A stretch of DNA of 64,000 nt, taken from Allodiplogaster sudhausi. Taxonomy: Eukaryota > Nematoda > Chromadorea > Rhabditida > Diplogasteridae. Each line of letters begins with the position of its first letter. The stretch's first letter is position 1. This document shows, in pieces, positions 34,635 through 46,399 of this stretch. Position numbers and translations under genes: made by a program. Under the pieces are notes generated by a model. It was not told where the DNA came from, did not search any database, and was given only the letters and a program-made list of their open reading frames with translations. Location: positions 656,501 through 720,500 of the forward strand of contig CALZFC010000268.1 in the NCBI GenBank assembly GCA_945643635.1, in the 5' to 3' direction.

Positions 34635-37600
34635 GGGGAGAATTTCCTAACCTGAATTGGCGGCTTTGCCGGAATCTGCCTCTCGTGCATGTAGCCGACC
34701 ATCTCGGATGGCACGCGCTTCAGAACTCGCTAGGAAAATGGTTTATGACTAGAATTTTATCATGATATTTTTCGACAAATAAAATGCATTATCTTAAAAT
34801 TATTTTTTTATTTCATGTTTATTAGTTGTTTCTTTCTAATATATGTAAGTTATTTATGATTAAATAGAAAGAAAAATGTAAATAAATTAAATTTCGAGAA
34901 AAAATCGAGAGAAAAACAGCTTTACTTCAGCAATATGCGAACGGATCTCGGCCGGCGATGCTGAGCAGGCCAACAGCTTGGACAGATCGATGAACTGTAA
35001 AAGGGACAAAATGAGCAACAACAAAAAAAGGATTAACTAAATTAAGCAATTGTTTTCTTTACCGTTAAAATTGGATGGAAACATACAAACATATGTATAT
35101 TATAACGGAGATGTATTTTTTTATATTTACTTTTCGTCTCTGCTTTTCCGAATGCGAGCTGCCCTATCACGACAGATCTACAAAACTGGTTTTAAAAAAT
35201 TGGACCAAATATTTTGGCGCGTAATTCAAAATTCAAAATAAATGTTCTCTCACCTCGACGCACTGCCTCGGGAGATGAGCGCGCGCCTTGGAGACGAGCT
35301 TGTGGATGGGCGCGTAGTCGCCGGGCGCACCAACGCTGACGAAGAGGATCGAGAGGGGGACGGCGGAGATGGCCGAGGCGGCAGAGATGGCTTCCTGTGA
35401 GAGAGAGGGAGAGAGATAGAGGGAGAGAAAAAAAGAGATATATTATTGAGATAACTATAGAGATAAAGAGGAAGAAGGAGAGAGAGTGGGAGAGAGATAG
35501 ACAGAACGGAGAGAGAAATACTATCGAGAATACGATAAAGAGGAAGAATGGGCGAGAGAGGGAAAGAGACAGAGAGGGTGTGAGAGGGCGTGAGGGGAAG
35601 CGAGATGAGAGAGAAATTTGGCAAGGCGCCAAAAAATAAGAACCTTGAGGTCGTCGATCGGCCCGCCGCGCGTGAACACGACCGCGACATGGTAGTGCAG
35701 GCCGCGAGTCCCCGACTCCTCGGCCATCCTCCAAAGAACATTCGTCTTTCCAACCTTATACAAAATTTTTCCCTACAAAACCGGCATCTTTGACTTTATT
35801 TGTTTCTTCGTGAACTTCATCTCAAAGAAGAAGAAAAAGAGACAAAAAAAAGAGATTTGGCAACATGCCAAGAACGTTCTCACTTTGTTATCCTCTTAAT
35901 GATCGGCGCATAGCAAGCGGTCTCGGCGGGCGCGACCAAAAGTTGTGTTCTCTTGTACGCCTCAAGTACGCCGTCCAGGCCACGGCACGCGGCGTCGTCG
36001 CAAAAGTTCTGGAGGAAAAAGATTTAAATATAAATTTTTTTTTGAATAAATGCAATAAAATAAATAAATAGTTTGAAGAACAAAGACAACAACAAATAAT
36101 TAATAAAAAGGAGAACAAAAAATAGCGAAAATAATTGGCAAATGCATACCGTTTGAGTAAACATATTATTTGTGAATTTAATTTTAATAATTTTATTTTT
36201 TTTAAACAATTCAAAAGAACGACTGACCAATGTAAACTCATGCGAATCTTCAGCGAGCGGCGGAACGCGCGCGCCAAGACCGTAAGCAGGGAAGAGGCGG
36301 TTGCTGAAAAATATGATGATTAATTTATCTTTCCTTTTCTTTTAATTTTTAAAATATAATATTTTGATTAAAGAAAAACTCTCTATCACAACCTCTTATT
36401 TAAACTTTGACTTATTTCTGGTATATTAAACATAGCAAGAAAGCAAAGTAAAGGTATTTGCAAAATAATCAGAGCAGCAAACGAAAAAAGTGAAATTTAT
36501 TTTTATTATTATTTTTATTTATTTTGTAACATACGGCGTATAGTCACGCAGGATGGCGCCGATGCCCCGAATGGCCGTCTGAATCTGCGCGTCCACTTTC
36601 GTCTTCTCTTCCTCGGCACACCAGATGCGCTCGGAGAAGTCGACGGCGATCTCGTAGTGCAGTTGGGTCCTGCAACGAATCATTTCAGTGTGCTATTGAT
36701 ACGGTAACGTTGGTGCTTTAAAAAAATATTTAATGATAAAGATAAAAACATACTGCCCTTTTGTTCTGAGATCCGCTGTCACATGTAAAGATTGACCCTT
36801 ATCAACAAAAAAGAAAAGTGTTTTTTACCGGATTTATAAAAATCCTTCACAAAAAATTAATCTTACCCGCTAACGATATAGTCGAGGAAGTTGTAAAAGG
36901 AGACGTCGGTGAAGAGTGTCAATTCGAGCGTCCCGCTGTTCTCATAGCTCTGTAAAGCAGATAGTGAAGGAAAGTTCAAAATAAGCAAAAAATAATAATT
37001 TTTTAAAAATTAATTTCAAAGAATTCAAACTTTAGTGACAAATTGATAAGGCTTTTCCAAAATGACGTCAAACAAAGTCGTCGACACCTTCTTCTCCTTC
37101 TTCTTGACTTCGTTGACAATCTTGTAGACGTTGTTCTCGCCAACGCCGTACTTCATCTTCGCGTACGTCGTCAAGCATTTCCCAATGGAAGCTTCGCGTC
37201 CGTCAACGTCACGGTAGAGCACTTGGATCTCGAGAAGTCTGAGCAGTAATCAAGTAATTTTTTCGTTAATTCGTTCACAAAATATTGTTTAAAAATATAA
37301 GAGCAAAAACGAAGAAAATCTTCTTATGTAAATACCATCTTCCCAATTTTAAATACGGTCAAAGTACATACATATGAAATTAGCATTGTGTAGCTGCATA
37401 AATACATGACAAAATAAAAAGAAAACAACTGTTAAAAATAATTTTAAAAAAAAGAAGGCAAAGCTCGCCTGTTCCTATCATCAGCAATGTCATGAACGGC
37501 CAGTTCGAACTGCTTCCACACGGGATGCGAGTGATTCTGGATGGCTTCCGACTCGTAGAGGAGCGTGCGAATCATGTCGCTGTCCACCTGTGCATATTTA

Positions 37601-38276
37601 TCGCGACATCAAAATAACATTACTGCGAAAGACGCTTGGAGAAAATAACAGTTTACATTTAAAAATAATGTCGCTGTCTACCTGTATATATTTATCGCGA
37701 CATCAAAATAACACCAATATTCCAGTCATTATCAAAAGTCTCCTGAATAGACCTTGCCATTCGGGTTCGGCTCGAGGCGGAAGACGCGGAAGAAGACGGC
37801 CGTCTCGTCCCAGAGCAGCTGGTTGCGCTCGATCGATTTGCCCTGGATGTAATTAGTTAATTAATTAATTAATTAACTAATTAATTAACTAATTAATTTA
37901 ATAAAATTATTTAATTTTTTTATTTTATCATTTTACTATGTCATTGACACTAGCAACTTAACAAAAGATAGAAAACAAGAGTACACACTTTTTTAAACAA
38001 ACTTTTTTTTACAAATAAAATGACGCAGCGAGTGTAGTTTCATTTAGTCTTTTGATAATGTTTATTTCACATTTGAAATGGCAATTTTCATTGCACACCA
38101 AAAACATGTCCAATTGGCCTTTCTTGACTCGCCTGAAACTGCACAAGCACGGGCTGGCATCGCTTCTCGGGCAGCTGTGCTGAGATGAGCGCGCAACCGA
38201 GTCGACCGAAGACGGCCGGAGGGGGACGGAGCGAGATGGCGAGAGCAGTCGCGAGAGAAGCTGATTGGCTGGAGGA

Positions 38277-38347
<71 letters not shown>

Positions 38348-41211
38348 GAGAGAGAGAGGAAGAGAGAGAGAGAGAGGAAGAGGGAGGGAGAAAGAAAGAG
38401 AGTGAGTGAGAGAGAGAGAGAGGAGAGAGAGGATGGGGCTGAGAGAGTTTATAAGAGAAGGAAAGAAGACAATGAGTATGACGACTGTATGGATAGAAAA
38501 AAATGTTTATTTTAAACAAACGAAGAATCATTTCTTACTGAATTAATTAGTCTAATTAATGGAAGCACAATAGAAAGAGCGTACTGCATCGGCTTGCGCA
38601 GCTGCATGCCAAAGGAGCCGACGAGTTCGCCGATCTTGAAGATTGTAGTCGCGATCACCGTCCCAGGCACGCCGCCAGCATAGGAGCATCTGCGGGTATA
38701 TTAATATTACCTATTCTGTGTATAAAAGCACTTTGTCTATGTACATATTATATCAGCTAGTCTGAGTATAAGATTACCTAAACTGAGTAGAAGATCATCT
38801 AGTCTGGTTAGAAGATCACCTATTCTGATTATAAGATCACCTAATCTGGGTTTAATATCACCTAGATAGGATAAGAAGAGGGTGATCACCGAAATTAGGA
38901 TTAATTCAGGTTCGAACTGTGCTCGCGTCCTAGTATGAGAGTGTGAATGGCCGCGGCAATTTGAAATTCTCTCTCTCTTGTTCTCTCTCTCTATTCTCTT
39001 TCTGTATCTCTCTCTCTCTTTTTCTCTCTCCCCCTCTGACTTCTCTCTCTCCTGTCCTCTCTCTCTTTTTCTCTGTCTGCCTCCTCTTTCTCTCTCCAAC
39101 TGACATATCGATTCGTATGGCCTGTGTCAGCTCGAAGATGTAGCTAAATGGAACGCCGTTCACGAGCTGCAAGTTGGGCGAGTCGACCGGGCACGGCTGA
39201 GAGCAGGCGAGCTGAATGGAGCGAAAAATATACGTTTGAATTGGCGCCTTTTTGCTTGAGACTAGGCGAGAGAGCATGTGTGGTTGAGAGAGACGAGAGA
39301 TACATACAAATTGCCATTGCTCCTCGCTGTCCGTCTTGTTGTCGTAGAGGACGCAGACGACGTGGCGGGTACGGCATTCTTGAGGCGTGTAAAAGTCCCT
39401 GAGAAAGAAAAATTACCTTTTTTCCCCAATTTCATACCCTTAGGCAAAAAAACCAATGTTTGACTTTGCGCTCTTTTGAAGGCTATGTTTTTTTTTTCAT
39501 AAGGAATGGTTCATTGAGTTGCATGATGTTCTTCAGCTGTCGCGGTTGCTGTTTTTGACGACTTATTTATAAGCAATAAACGATTTCTGTTTTTTTTCAG
39601 TTTCTCGCAATTTGAACGAGCCAAAAATTGATTGTTAATTTCGCGCCTTTTTGCCTGACACAGGGACGAGAGTTCAAGAACATTCAAAATGAGTACGGTT
39701 GAGGTTAAAGTGGAAATGCCATCTTTTTCCTGTTTTTTTTCTTTAAATAATCTTAAATTGATCAATAAAATACGCCAGAATGTGTGGTGGTTCATTAATG
39801 CTTTCCTCTTTCTTTGACGACCTAAGCCTTCATTTTCGCTGGACGACGGCTGCCATCCAAATGGTGTTTACATCGAAATACGAAGTCAGTGTCTCGCTGC
39901 TGCTCTTGGGCTTTTTTTCCTTATCTATCTCTCCTTCTCTCTGTCTCTCTCACTTCTATCTCTCTCATTCTCTCTATCTCCCTCTCTATCTCCCTCTCTC
40001 TCTCCCTCTCTCTCTCTCCCTCTCTCTCTCTCCCTCTCTCTCTCTCTCTAGCTCTCTCAGCTTCCCGAACATATGGCCTTGTGGACATGTCCGGAAGGAG
40101 AAAAAATAATGGAAAAGGACAGAAGCGGTGATGATGAACAAGAGGATAGCGAAAGAGTAAGAGTAAATAAGTCAGCGAGAGAGCGAGAGAGAGGGAGAGA
40201 GAGCAGAGGGGACAGAGACAATTTAACGTCTTACGCGACATGTTTACGGCAAAAACGAATGTATACCCAAAATAGCTTTTCAAGCGGAAGAAGCCGGTCT
40301 GCTTGCAAATGTGCAGAAAAATTTATGCAGAAAACATTTTTCAAAGCCCCCCCCCTCACCCTCTGAAGGATTTGCCTGCCAGTTGCACACAAATAAAATA
40401 GATTTGGATAGATTTAGATTTACACTTTTTCTCTTGCCCCTAGTGTGAGTGTGTTTTCTTGCTGATAATAATGGAAGATGCTTCTCGGCCTCCCGAATAA
40501 ATTGGCTTCATTTGAAGAGCCCTCTAATAGCCTTTGTCTCGCTCTCCCGCTCACTAAAGAGAATCGTCCCGATCTCTGGTTCCGTACAGCGAGGCCGCTT
40601 GGGAAATGTAAGCATTTTGTGTGCCAGGCAACTAACGAGATGGCAGGTACTTCAGGCTTTTTTCCTCTCGATTTTTGTACGATAACTCTTTTAAGAAGAA
40701 TTTTTTTAAAGGTATAAGATTGACGGCAAAAACAAGTGAGCACGAGAGAGAGAGAGAGAGCGAGGGAATTTTTTGTATAAGCAAGACCAAGTGGAGATAT
40801 GCAACCCTCCATACTTCATGTTAGAAAAGTTGCAAAAGTTGATTTCCGCGTTGAGAGAGGATATGATGGAAACTGCCTGACGAAAGGAAGCCCGAGACAA
40901 ATGGAATATGTAAATTAGAGCGGCAGCAAGTTAATTTCCTTTCCACATCATCGCTGCCGTTTCATTTTCATACAGAAAACGGCTTCCACATATATACATA
41001 CATCATGTATGGATGTGCGCAACCATAAATATTCATGAGTATTAACGACTTATTCTTAGATATTTAAAAATAAGTAAATAAATAACAAGAATGGTTTCCT
41101 CAACAGTGTTTTAATTTTAAAAAAAATCTAATAAAAGAAATTATTTTAGTAATTTCCTCACCTCAACTCGATGGAGAGCTCAATGTCGTCGGAGACTTTG
41201 AGCGATGACAT
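33531..41211 (-). CDS. Copine (C2A-C2B-A domain protein), 19 exons
   Basis: Calcium-dependent phospholipid-binding protein family, usually cytosolic and recruited to membranes. Exons in order: 41162-41211, 39308-39398, 39105-39211, 38585-38689, 38133-38268, 37753-37842, 37469-37587, 37031-37238, 36867-36949, 36535-36669, 36228-36303, 35884-36008, 35644-35772, 35254-35394, 34926-34994, 34652-34729, 34465-34583, 34213-34280, 33531-33808; about 735 aa. It starts MSSLKVSDDIELSIELRDFY with a TAG just upstream in frame. Exons 2-9 form two divergent C2 domains (HPVWKQFELAVHDIADD, DVDGREASIGKCLTTY). The copine A domain follows: FYNFLDYIVSGTQLHYEIAV, GAILRDYTPNRLFPAYGLGA, HEFTL, LDGVLEAYKR, APIIKRI, VPSEMVGYM. 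A 110-residue acidic extension follows it. Phases fit except between exons 12 and 13. Vertebrate copines are about 540 aa. Confidence 0.88.
33602..33672 (-). repeat. In-frame tandem repeat in the last copine exon
   Basis: A 24-bp unit (GCGACGCGTCACATCGTCGT GACC) occurs twice and starts a third time. It gives RRGHDDVT twice in the C-terminal extension. This is low-complexity coding sequence, likely to vary in length. Confidence 0.6.
34586..34632. repeat. (GA)n tract in copine intron 16
   Basis: Nearly pure GAGA on this strand. It lies directly beside the acceptor of exon 17, so on the coding strand it supplies the pyrimidine tract of that acceptor. Confidence 0.8.
35397..35612. repeat. Polypurine tract in copine intron 13
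   Basis: About 200 bp of GA-rich sequence with scattered AAA and T. It occupies most of the intron between exons 13 and 14 and forms the pyrimidine tract on the coding strand. Confidence 0.8.
38280..38432. repeat. (GA)n/(GGAAGA) tract in copine intron 4
   Basis: A purine microsatellite directly upstream, on the coding strand, of the exon 5 acceptor at 38269. Long frames through it are only Leu/Ser or Arg/Glu runs. Confidence 0.85.
38752..38870 (-). repeat. 21-22-bp minisatellite in copine intron 3
   Basis: About five units of the type GATCACCTATTCTGATTATAA. On the minus strand they read as seven-residue repeats (LGDLIIR, IGDLLTR, LDDLLLS, LGNLILR), but the stretch lies inside an intron. Confidence 0.65.
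39930..40060. repeat. (CT)n tract in copine intron 1
   Basis: CTCTCT-rich run with short interruptions, in the 1.76-kb first intron. A further GA tract follows at 40173-40206. The intron otherwise holds no gene. Confidence 0.8.
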
Positions 41212-41299
41212 CAAGGCAGAAGCCCTTTTCTACCGTTGCCTTGCAAGGATTCCTTATGCTTATCTGCTTTCGTTTCTGAAGAAGAAGAAGATGATGAAT

Positions 41300-41700
41300 A
41301 TAGACTCAAAATATAGACTCAAATATAGGAATAAGTTTACATATCAGTGAAATAACAGGAGCTTAAAAAAAAGTTTTTGAAGTATGCTTATGATCAAAAC
41401 AAGTGAAATAACAATATAAATAAAAAATTAAATCTGGATTAAGTTTGCGGTGTTTTAACACGAACGATGAGAGAAGGCTTGAATCACGAGGGTTAAGAAA
41501 CTAGGCGAGAAGAGGTATGAGGATGACTCGGATGCGGAAGGGAATAGTACACGGGTCGGGCCGGAGAATGGTAGACGGGTCGGGCCAGCCGGGCCGGGGA
41601 TTGGTGGACTTGGCCGGGCCGGAGATTGGTAGATTAGTGGTGGGTAAAAGGAAGGATAAGGGGACGTTTAGAGTGTTGACCGTTGCCCCCGAACGAACGA
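41300..41700. other. Upstream region of the copine gene
   Basis: Holds repeated GGGCCGG blocks (41555-41630), the only GC-rich part nearby. There is no clear TATA box. A GCAACGGTAG just before the exon 1 region may be a splice acceptor for a 5' leader or trans-spliced leader. Confidence 0.3.
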
Positions 41701-41888
41701 GAGAGATTGTTCCCGTTGATGCCTGAGGAGACGTGTGGTCTTGCGGGACCGGAGAAAAAGAGAGAGAAAGGAAGAGATAAAGAGAGAGAACAGAGACATA
41801 GCGAGAGAGACAGAGAAACGAGAAGTGGATTCGGTAGAGAGAGTAAGTTAGAGAGAGAGAAAGATAGAGAGAGAAAGAAACAAAGGGC

Positions 41889-41943
<55 letters not shown>

Positions 41944-43021
41944 CAAGACGAAGCCTCGCCAATTGCCACGAGGCCCGGCCAAGGGCGAAAAGCTGCTGCT
42001 GTTTCTCTTAGCATCTGCCTGTTCTCTTTATTCTCGCCTGGTTTCCTTGGTCTCTCTCTCTCTATCTTCTCTCTCTATCTACTCTCTCTCTCTTCTTTCT
42101 CTCTCTGTTTCTCGATATCTCTCTCTTTCTCTCGCTCTCTCGTTCTCTCTGTCTCCGTCGCTCAATATCTCTGCCTGCATCTTCTGCTTCCTCCTTTGTG
42201 AATACAATTTCGCCAGACTTGCTTTTATTTCATTATTTCTTGATGTCCTTCTCAGCATCTCTTGCTCTCCGTCTCTCTCGGTCTCTCCGTCTGCTTCGCT
42301 CTTTCTCTATCACTCTAGAACCCTCTTTCTGTCTCTCTCTCACTCTCTCTGTCTCTTTTGTCAGTTCTCTCAATCCTTGACAGCCTGATGACAGCCGAAA
42401 GCAGCGAAGGAACGGAGGTAAGTGAGAGAGAGAGAGACAGTGAGAGAGAGACAGACAGTGAGAGAGATAGAGAGTGAGAGAAAGAGAGAGCGAGAGAGCG
42501 AGAGAAAGAGAGAGCGAGAGAGAGAGAGCTCGGTAAAGGGACTCATTTTCGTTCGCAATCATCACCAGGCTCGCCCCAATGATTACGAGTCTAAAAATGA
42601 AGATTATTTTATAATATCGCTCTTGCTAAAAAAATAATAGAAAGTGGAAAGTAATGAAAGGAGAGAGATTAAGAGAGCGAGAGAGAAGTGAGGGATAGAG
42701 ATCAGAGAAGAGAGACAGAGAGAGGGAGAGAGAGAGATGAAGAGAGAGAGAGATGAAAAGAGCGAGATAGAATTTTCAGCTGCTGTCACTGTGGCACTAC
42801 GCTGCACGTTGAGACTATTCAATTATCCTCGCTATCCCGCTTATGCGACTGAAGCGCGAAAGTGGAGAAATTTTTTGCAGGTGGAAGGGAGAGAGAGAGA
42901 GAGATATCGAGAGAGAGAGAGAGAGAGAAGTAGTAATGATTTGAGAGAGGGAGAGAAGGAGAGAGGCAGAGAGAGAGAGAGAGAGAGCGAAAAAGAGAGA
43001 GAAAGATGGAGAGAGATCGAA

Positions 43022-43054
<33 letters not shown>

Positions 43055-43354
43055 GAATTACTGCCTTTCTAAGTGTGGTCACATTAATTCAATTCGATGT
43101 CGATGCATAATAAAATAGAAAATAGGGAAGAGCACGTGAAAAAGAAAGAGAAAGAGAAAGAAAGAGAGAAGGGGAGAGAGCGCACACAAATTCTCATACT
43201 ACATACACATTTAAACATGAAAAAAACAAGCTATTCATCATGTATCTTATATACATTGGACAAGTGTTGACAATGTTTGGACAATATGTCTGCTTTTTCA
43301 GATGTAAACACTTATTTTCAGAGACTCGAATGTTTACTTAAAAAAAACCAAATA

Positions 43355-43801
43355 CAGTACCGCTCAAAGGCGAAGGGTCAATGCTGCGTCGGCTATAGCG
43401 GACGCGGCTAAATGGACCAAGTGGAATCTCTCGCTGTAGAAAGCGTTTTCAGGCAAATCTCATATCAATATGAGATCCTTGAATTTTTCTTCATTAATCA
43501 CGTTAAACAATTCTTGAAAAAGTCAGCAAAATAAATACAGCAAAAATTTGCTTTCGAACCTGCGACATACGAAATACCATATCAGAACGAAACAATAATT
43601 ACACCGTATGTCATGAAAATGCTAACCTCACAAATTTTCAAGATTTTTCTTAACGGCATTAGTGAAGAAAAATTCAGGGATCTCAAATTGATATGTGATT
43701 TTCCTGAAAACGCTTTCTGCAGCGAGATATTCCACTTGGCCCTGCAGCACGCGTCCACTATAGCCGACGCAGTATTGACCCCTCGCCGTTGGGCGGTACT
43801 G
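43355..43801. mobile_element. 447-bp palindromic MITE (CAGTACCGCTCA family)
   Basis: Ends CAGTACCGCTCAAAGGCG and its near-complement CGCCGTTGGGCGGTACTG, flanked by TA (43353-43354, 43802-43803). Inner arms also pair, e.g. GAAAGCGTTTTCAGGCAAAT at 43440 against the complement near 43700. Same family as the element at 50419. TA insertion and a CAG... end suggest a Tc1/mariner-type source. Confidence 0.75.
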
Positions 43802-44049
43802 TACATGTAATGTAAACCTAGATAAAGGAGAAATCGAGAGATGGACAGCCGTATATGTCCAGGATTATTCATAAATGAGAGAGAGAGATAGTGAGAGAGC
43901 GCGAGAATGAGGGAGAGAGAGAAGAAGAGAGGGAAAGGGAGAGAAAGAGAGCGCGGAAGTAGATTCAAATTTCACAATATAAACGCATAGACACGGAAGC
44001 ACTTTGACGCGTTGCTGGGGTGAACAAGGAAATAGGATAGAGAAAGAGT

Positions 44050-44080
<31 letters not shown>

Positions 44081-44609
44081 CAACAAAGCGAGAGATAGAG
44101 AGAGAGAGAGAGAGAAAGAAAGAGATCATTGGTCAGCGAGGATGAAATATGGATGCGAGCACGTTGGTGAATGAGAAATCCAACCAAAAGGGCAAGAATA
44201 TATTTGTTAAAAAAAGGAATGGATGAGGAGAAAGAACGAGAAAAGATACTATGAGTGAGTAAGTAAGTAACGATAAAGAGAGAGAGAGAGAGAGTGAGAT
44301 AGGTGGAGAAAGTGAGGGCGAGAGTACGCTCGAGAGCGGTGAGAGAGAGAGAGAGCGAGAGAGAGAGAGAGAGAGTGGGTGTGGGAAGAAGGGAGAGAAA
44401 ACGGAACACGAATTTGATTGTACTATGACGTTGAATGGAAGCTCAGGTCCATTCCGTCTATTTCAATGAAAGGCAGAAATTTCAGGAATCTATACGTATG
44501 TACATATGTACATGCATGTATTTTTGTCACATTCACAAACGACTTACCGTAAGCGTGTTGCATACATATATAAACAATTAAATTGCGTAAATAGGAACAC
44601 TCGATCACG

Positions 44610-45080
44610 GCAGACGGATATATCCGTAAATTCAACAGATATATTCGTAAATTCAAGAGTTATATTCGTAAATTCGACCGATTTATGACTAAACTTGATC
44701 GATATATCCGTAAAGGAAGTATCCGGCGAATAATTGTACAGCAGCGCTAGAGAACGCTTTTGAATGCGCGCGCTCATAAAGTTGCCTGTCGCTCGGTAGA
44801 GAGAGCATGTGAAATAGGAGGGTGGCTCCGACCTATCGTAGCTAATTCTGTACCCGCCAGTTTTCACGTTACTATTTCTCAGAATGTAATGGAAGAAAAC
44901 CGCTCAAACTTTCTGGAGACATGTTTTACGCCAAGATGAATATGCTCATATAGAAAAAAACTTAGGTTAATTATTCCCCGGATACCTCCTTTAAGTTTGA
45001 CAGATATATTCGTAATTTCGAAAGTCGTATCCATTGATTTGACAGAAATATCCGTAAATTCGGCAGAAATTCGACAGGCT
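44610..45080. repeat. 21-bp minisatellite split by a MITE
   Basis: Units of the type GATATATTCGTAAATTCAACA run from about 44615 to 44710 and resume at about 45000-45070, with the 279-bp MITE between. On the minus strand they read as seven-residue units (VEFTNIT, LEFTNIS). No gene structure is attached. Confidence 0.65.
44713..44991. mobile_element. 279-bp MITE (AAGGAAGTATCCGG family), copy B
   Basis: Ends AAGGAAGTATCCGGCGAATA and GGATACCTCCTT with TA on both sides (44711-44712, 44992-44993). Clearly homologous to 20396-20662 along its full length. A related solo end is at 56395. Confidence 0.78.
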
Positions 45081-45337
45081 CTGTTGTAAGTGGAGAGAAG
45101 CGCGCGCGCAGGTGAAAACAAGACACATCGAAAGATAAGTACATAAGTATGTACATGCCAGATTATGAAAGGCTCTGAAAGGTTAAGCAAAGGACACATG
45201 TGGGAGAGAAAGAGGGAAGAGAGAGAGAGAGAGAGAGAGAGAGAAGGCAGAGAGATAGAGAATGTGAGGCAGAAAATTTATATCAGACGAGCACTCAGGG
45301 CACCGGCCAAAACAAACGGTTAAAAAGAGTTGAGACG

Positions 45338-45370
<33 letters not shown>

Positions 45371-46272
45371 GAAGGGAGGGAGTGAGAGAAGGGGGATGAG
45401 AGTGCTAAAGTGGCCTGTGGCAGGCGCATCCAGATACACGGCTTCTCACTATGTCTCTCTCGCTCTCTCTAGCCCTCTCCCTGTCCTTCCCAATGTCTCA
45501 CTCTCTCTCTTTCGTTCTCACTCGCTCTCGCTCTCTCTCCCTCTCTCTCTTTCTCTTTCTCCCTCCCTCTTTCAGGATGGATGCCTTGCTCTCTTTCTCT
45601 CTTTTTCTCTCACCGCCTCTCACTCTCTCACTCACTCTCTCTTTCTTGTCACTCTCCTCTCCATACCACGTAATCTCTCGTCGTTCTGCACCAAATGTCC
45701 ACTGGTCACAGGACGCGCGCGTGCCCAAAGGGGACAAAATGGAAGTGGCAGTAAAGTAGGAAGGAGAGAGAGAGAGAGGAGAGAGAAAGTGAGAGAGAGA
45801 GAGAGGATAGAGATAGAGGAGAGAGGAGAGAGAGACAGAGAGGGAGAATGAGTCAGAGAAAGAGGAAGAAAAGCATAGAGAAAGAGAAGATAAGCAGCGA
45901 AAGGATATGAAAGAGCCTAAAGTGCGCGAGGAAACGTGAGACATTGCTGACATGGCAAAAAGGAATTGGGAGAGAAACCCCAATTGATTAAAGGAGGAGG
46001 AGGACTGGGCAAGAAGAGACGAAGCCGAAGAGGAGTTAGAAACTGTGCCTGACGAGAGGGAGAGAGATAGTTAGAGAGAGAGAGAGAGTTATAAACTGCC
46101 TGGGGGTGAATTGGTAATGTGAACGAAAGTAGCAGAAAGAGATAGTGCACACTCTTATTCGGTTGATGGTAGAGAGAGAGAGAGAGAGAAAGGGAGGGAG
46201 AGAAGAAAGAGAAGAGAGAGAAGAGGGAGAGAGAGAAAGAGAGAAGAAAGAGAAGAGAGAGAGAGAGAGAGA

Positions 46273-46304
<32 letters not shown>

Positions 46305-46399
46305 AGAGAGAGAGACGAGAGAGAGGGAAGAGGGAGAGAGCAATATAGAGGGTGAGAGAGAAGAGAGAGAGAGGGAGAGAGAGAGAAAGTGAAGAAAAT

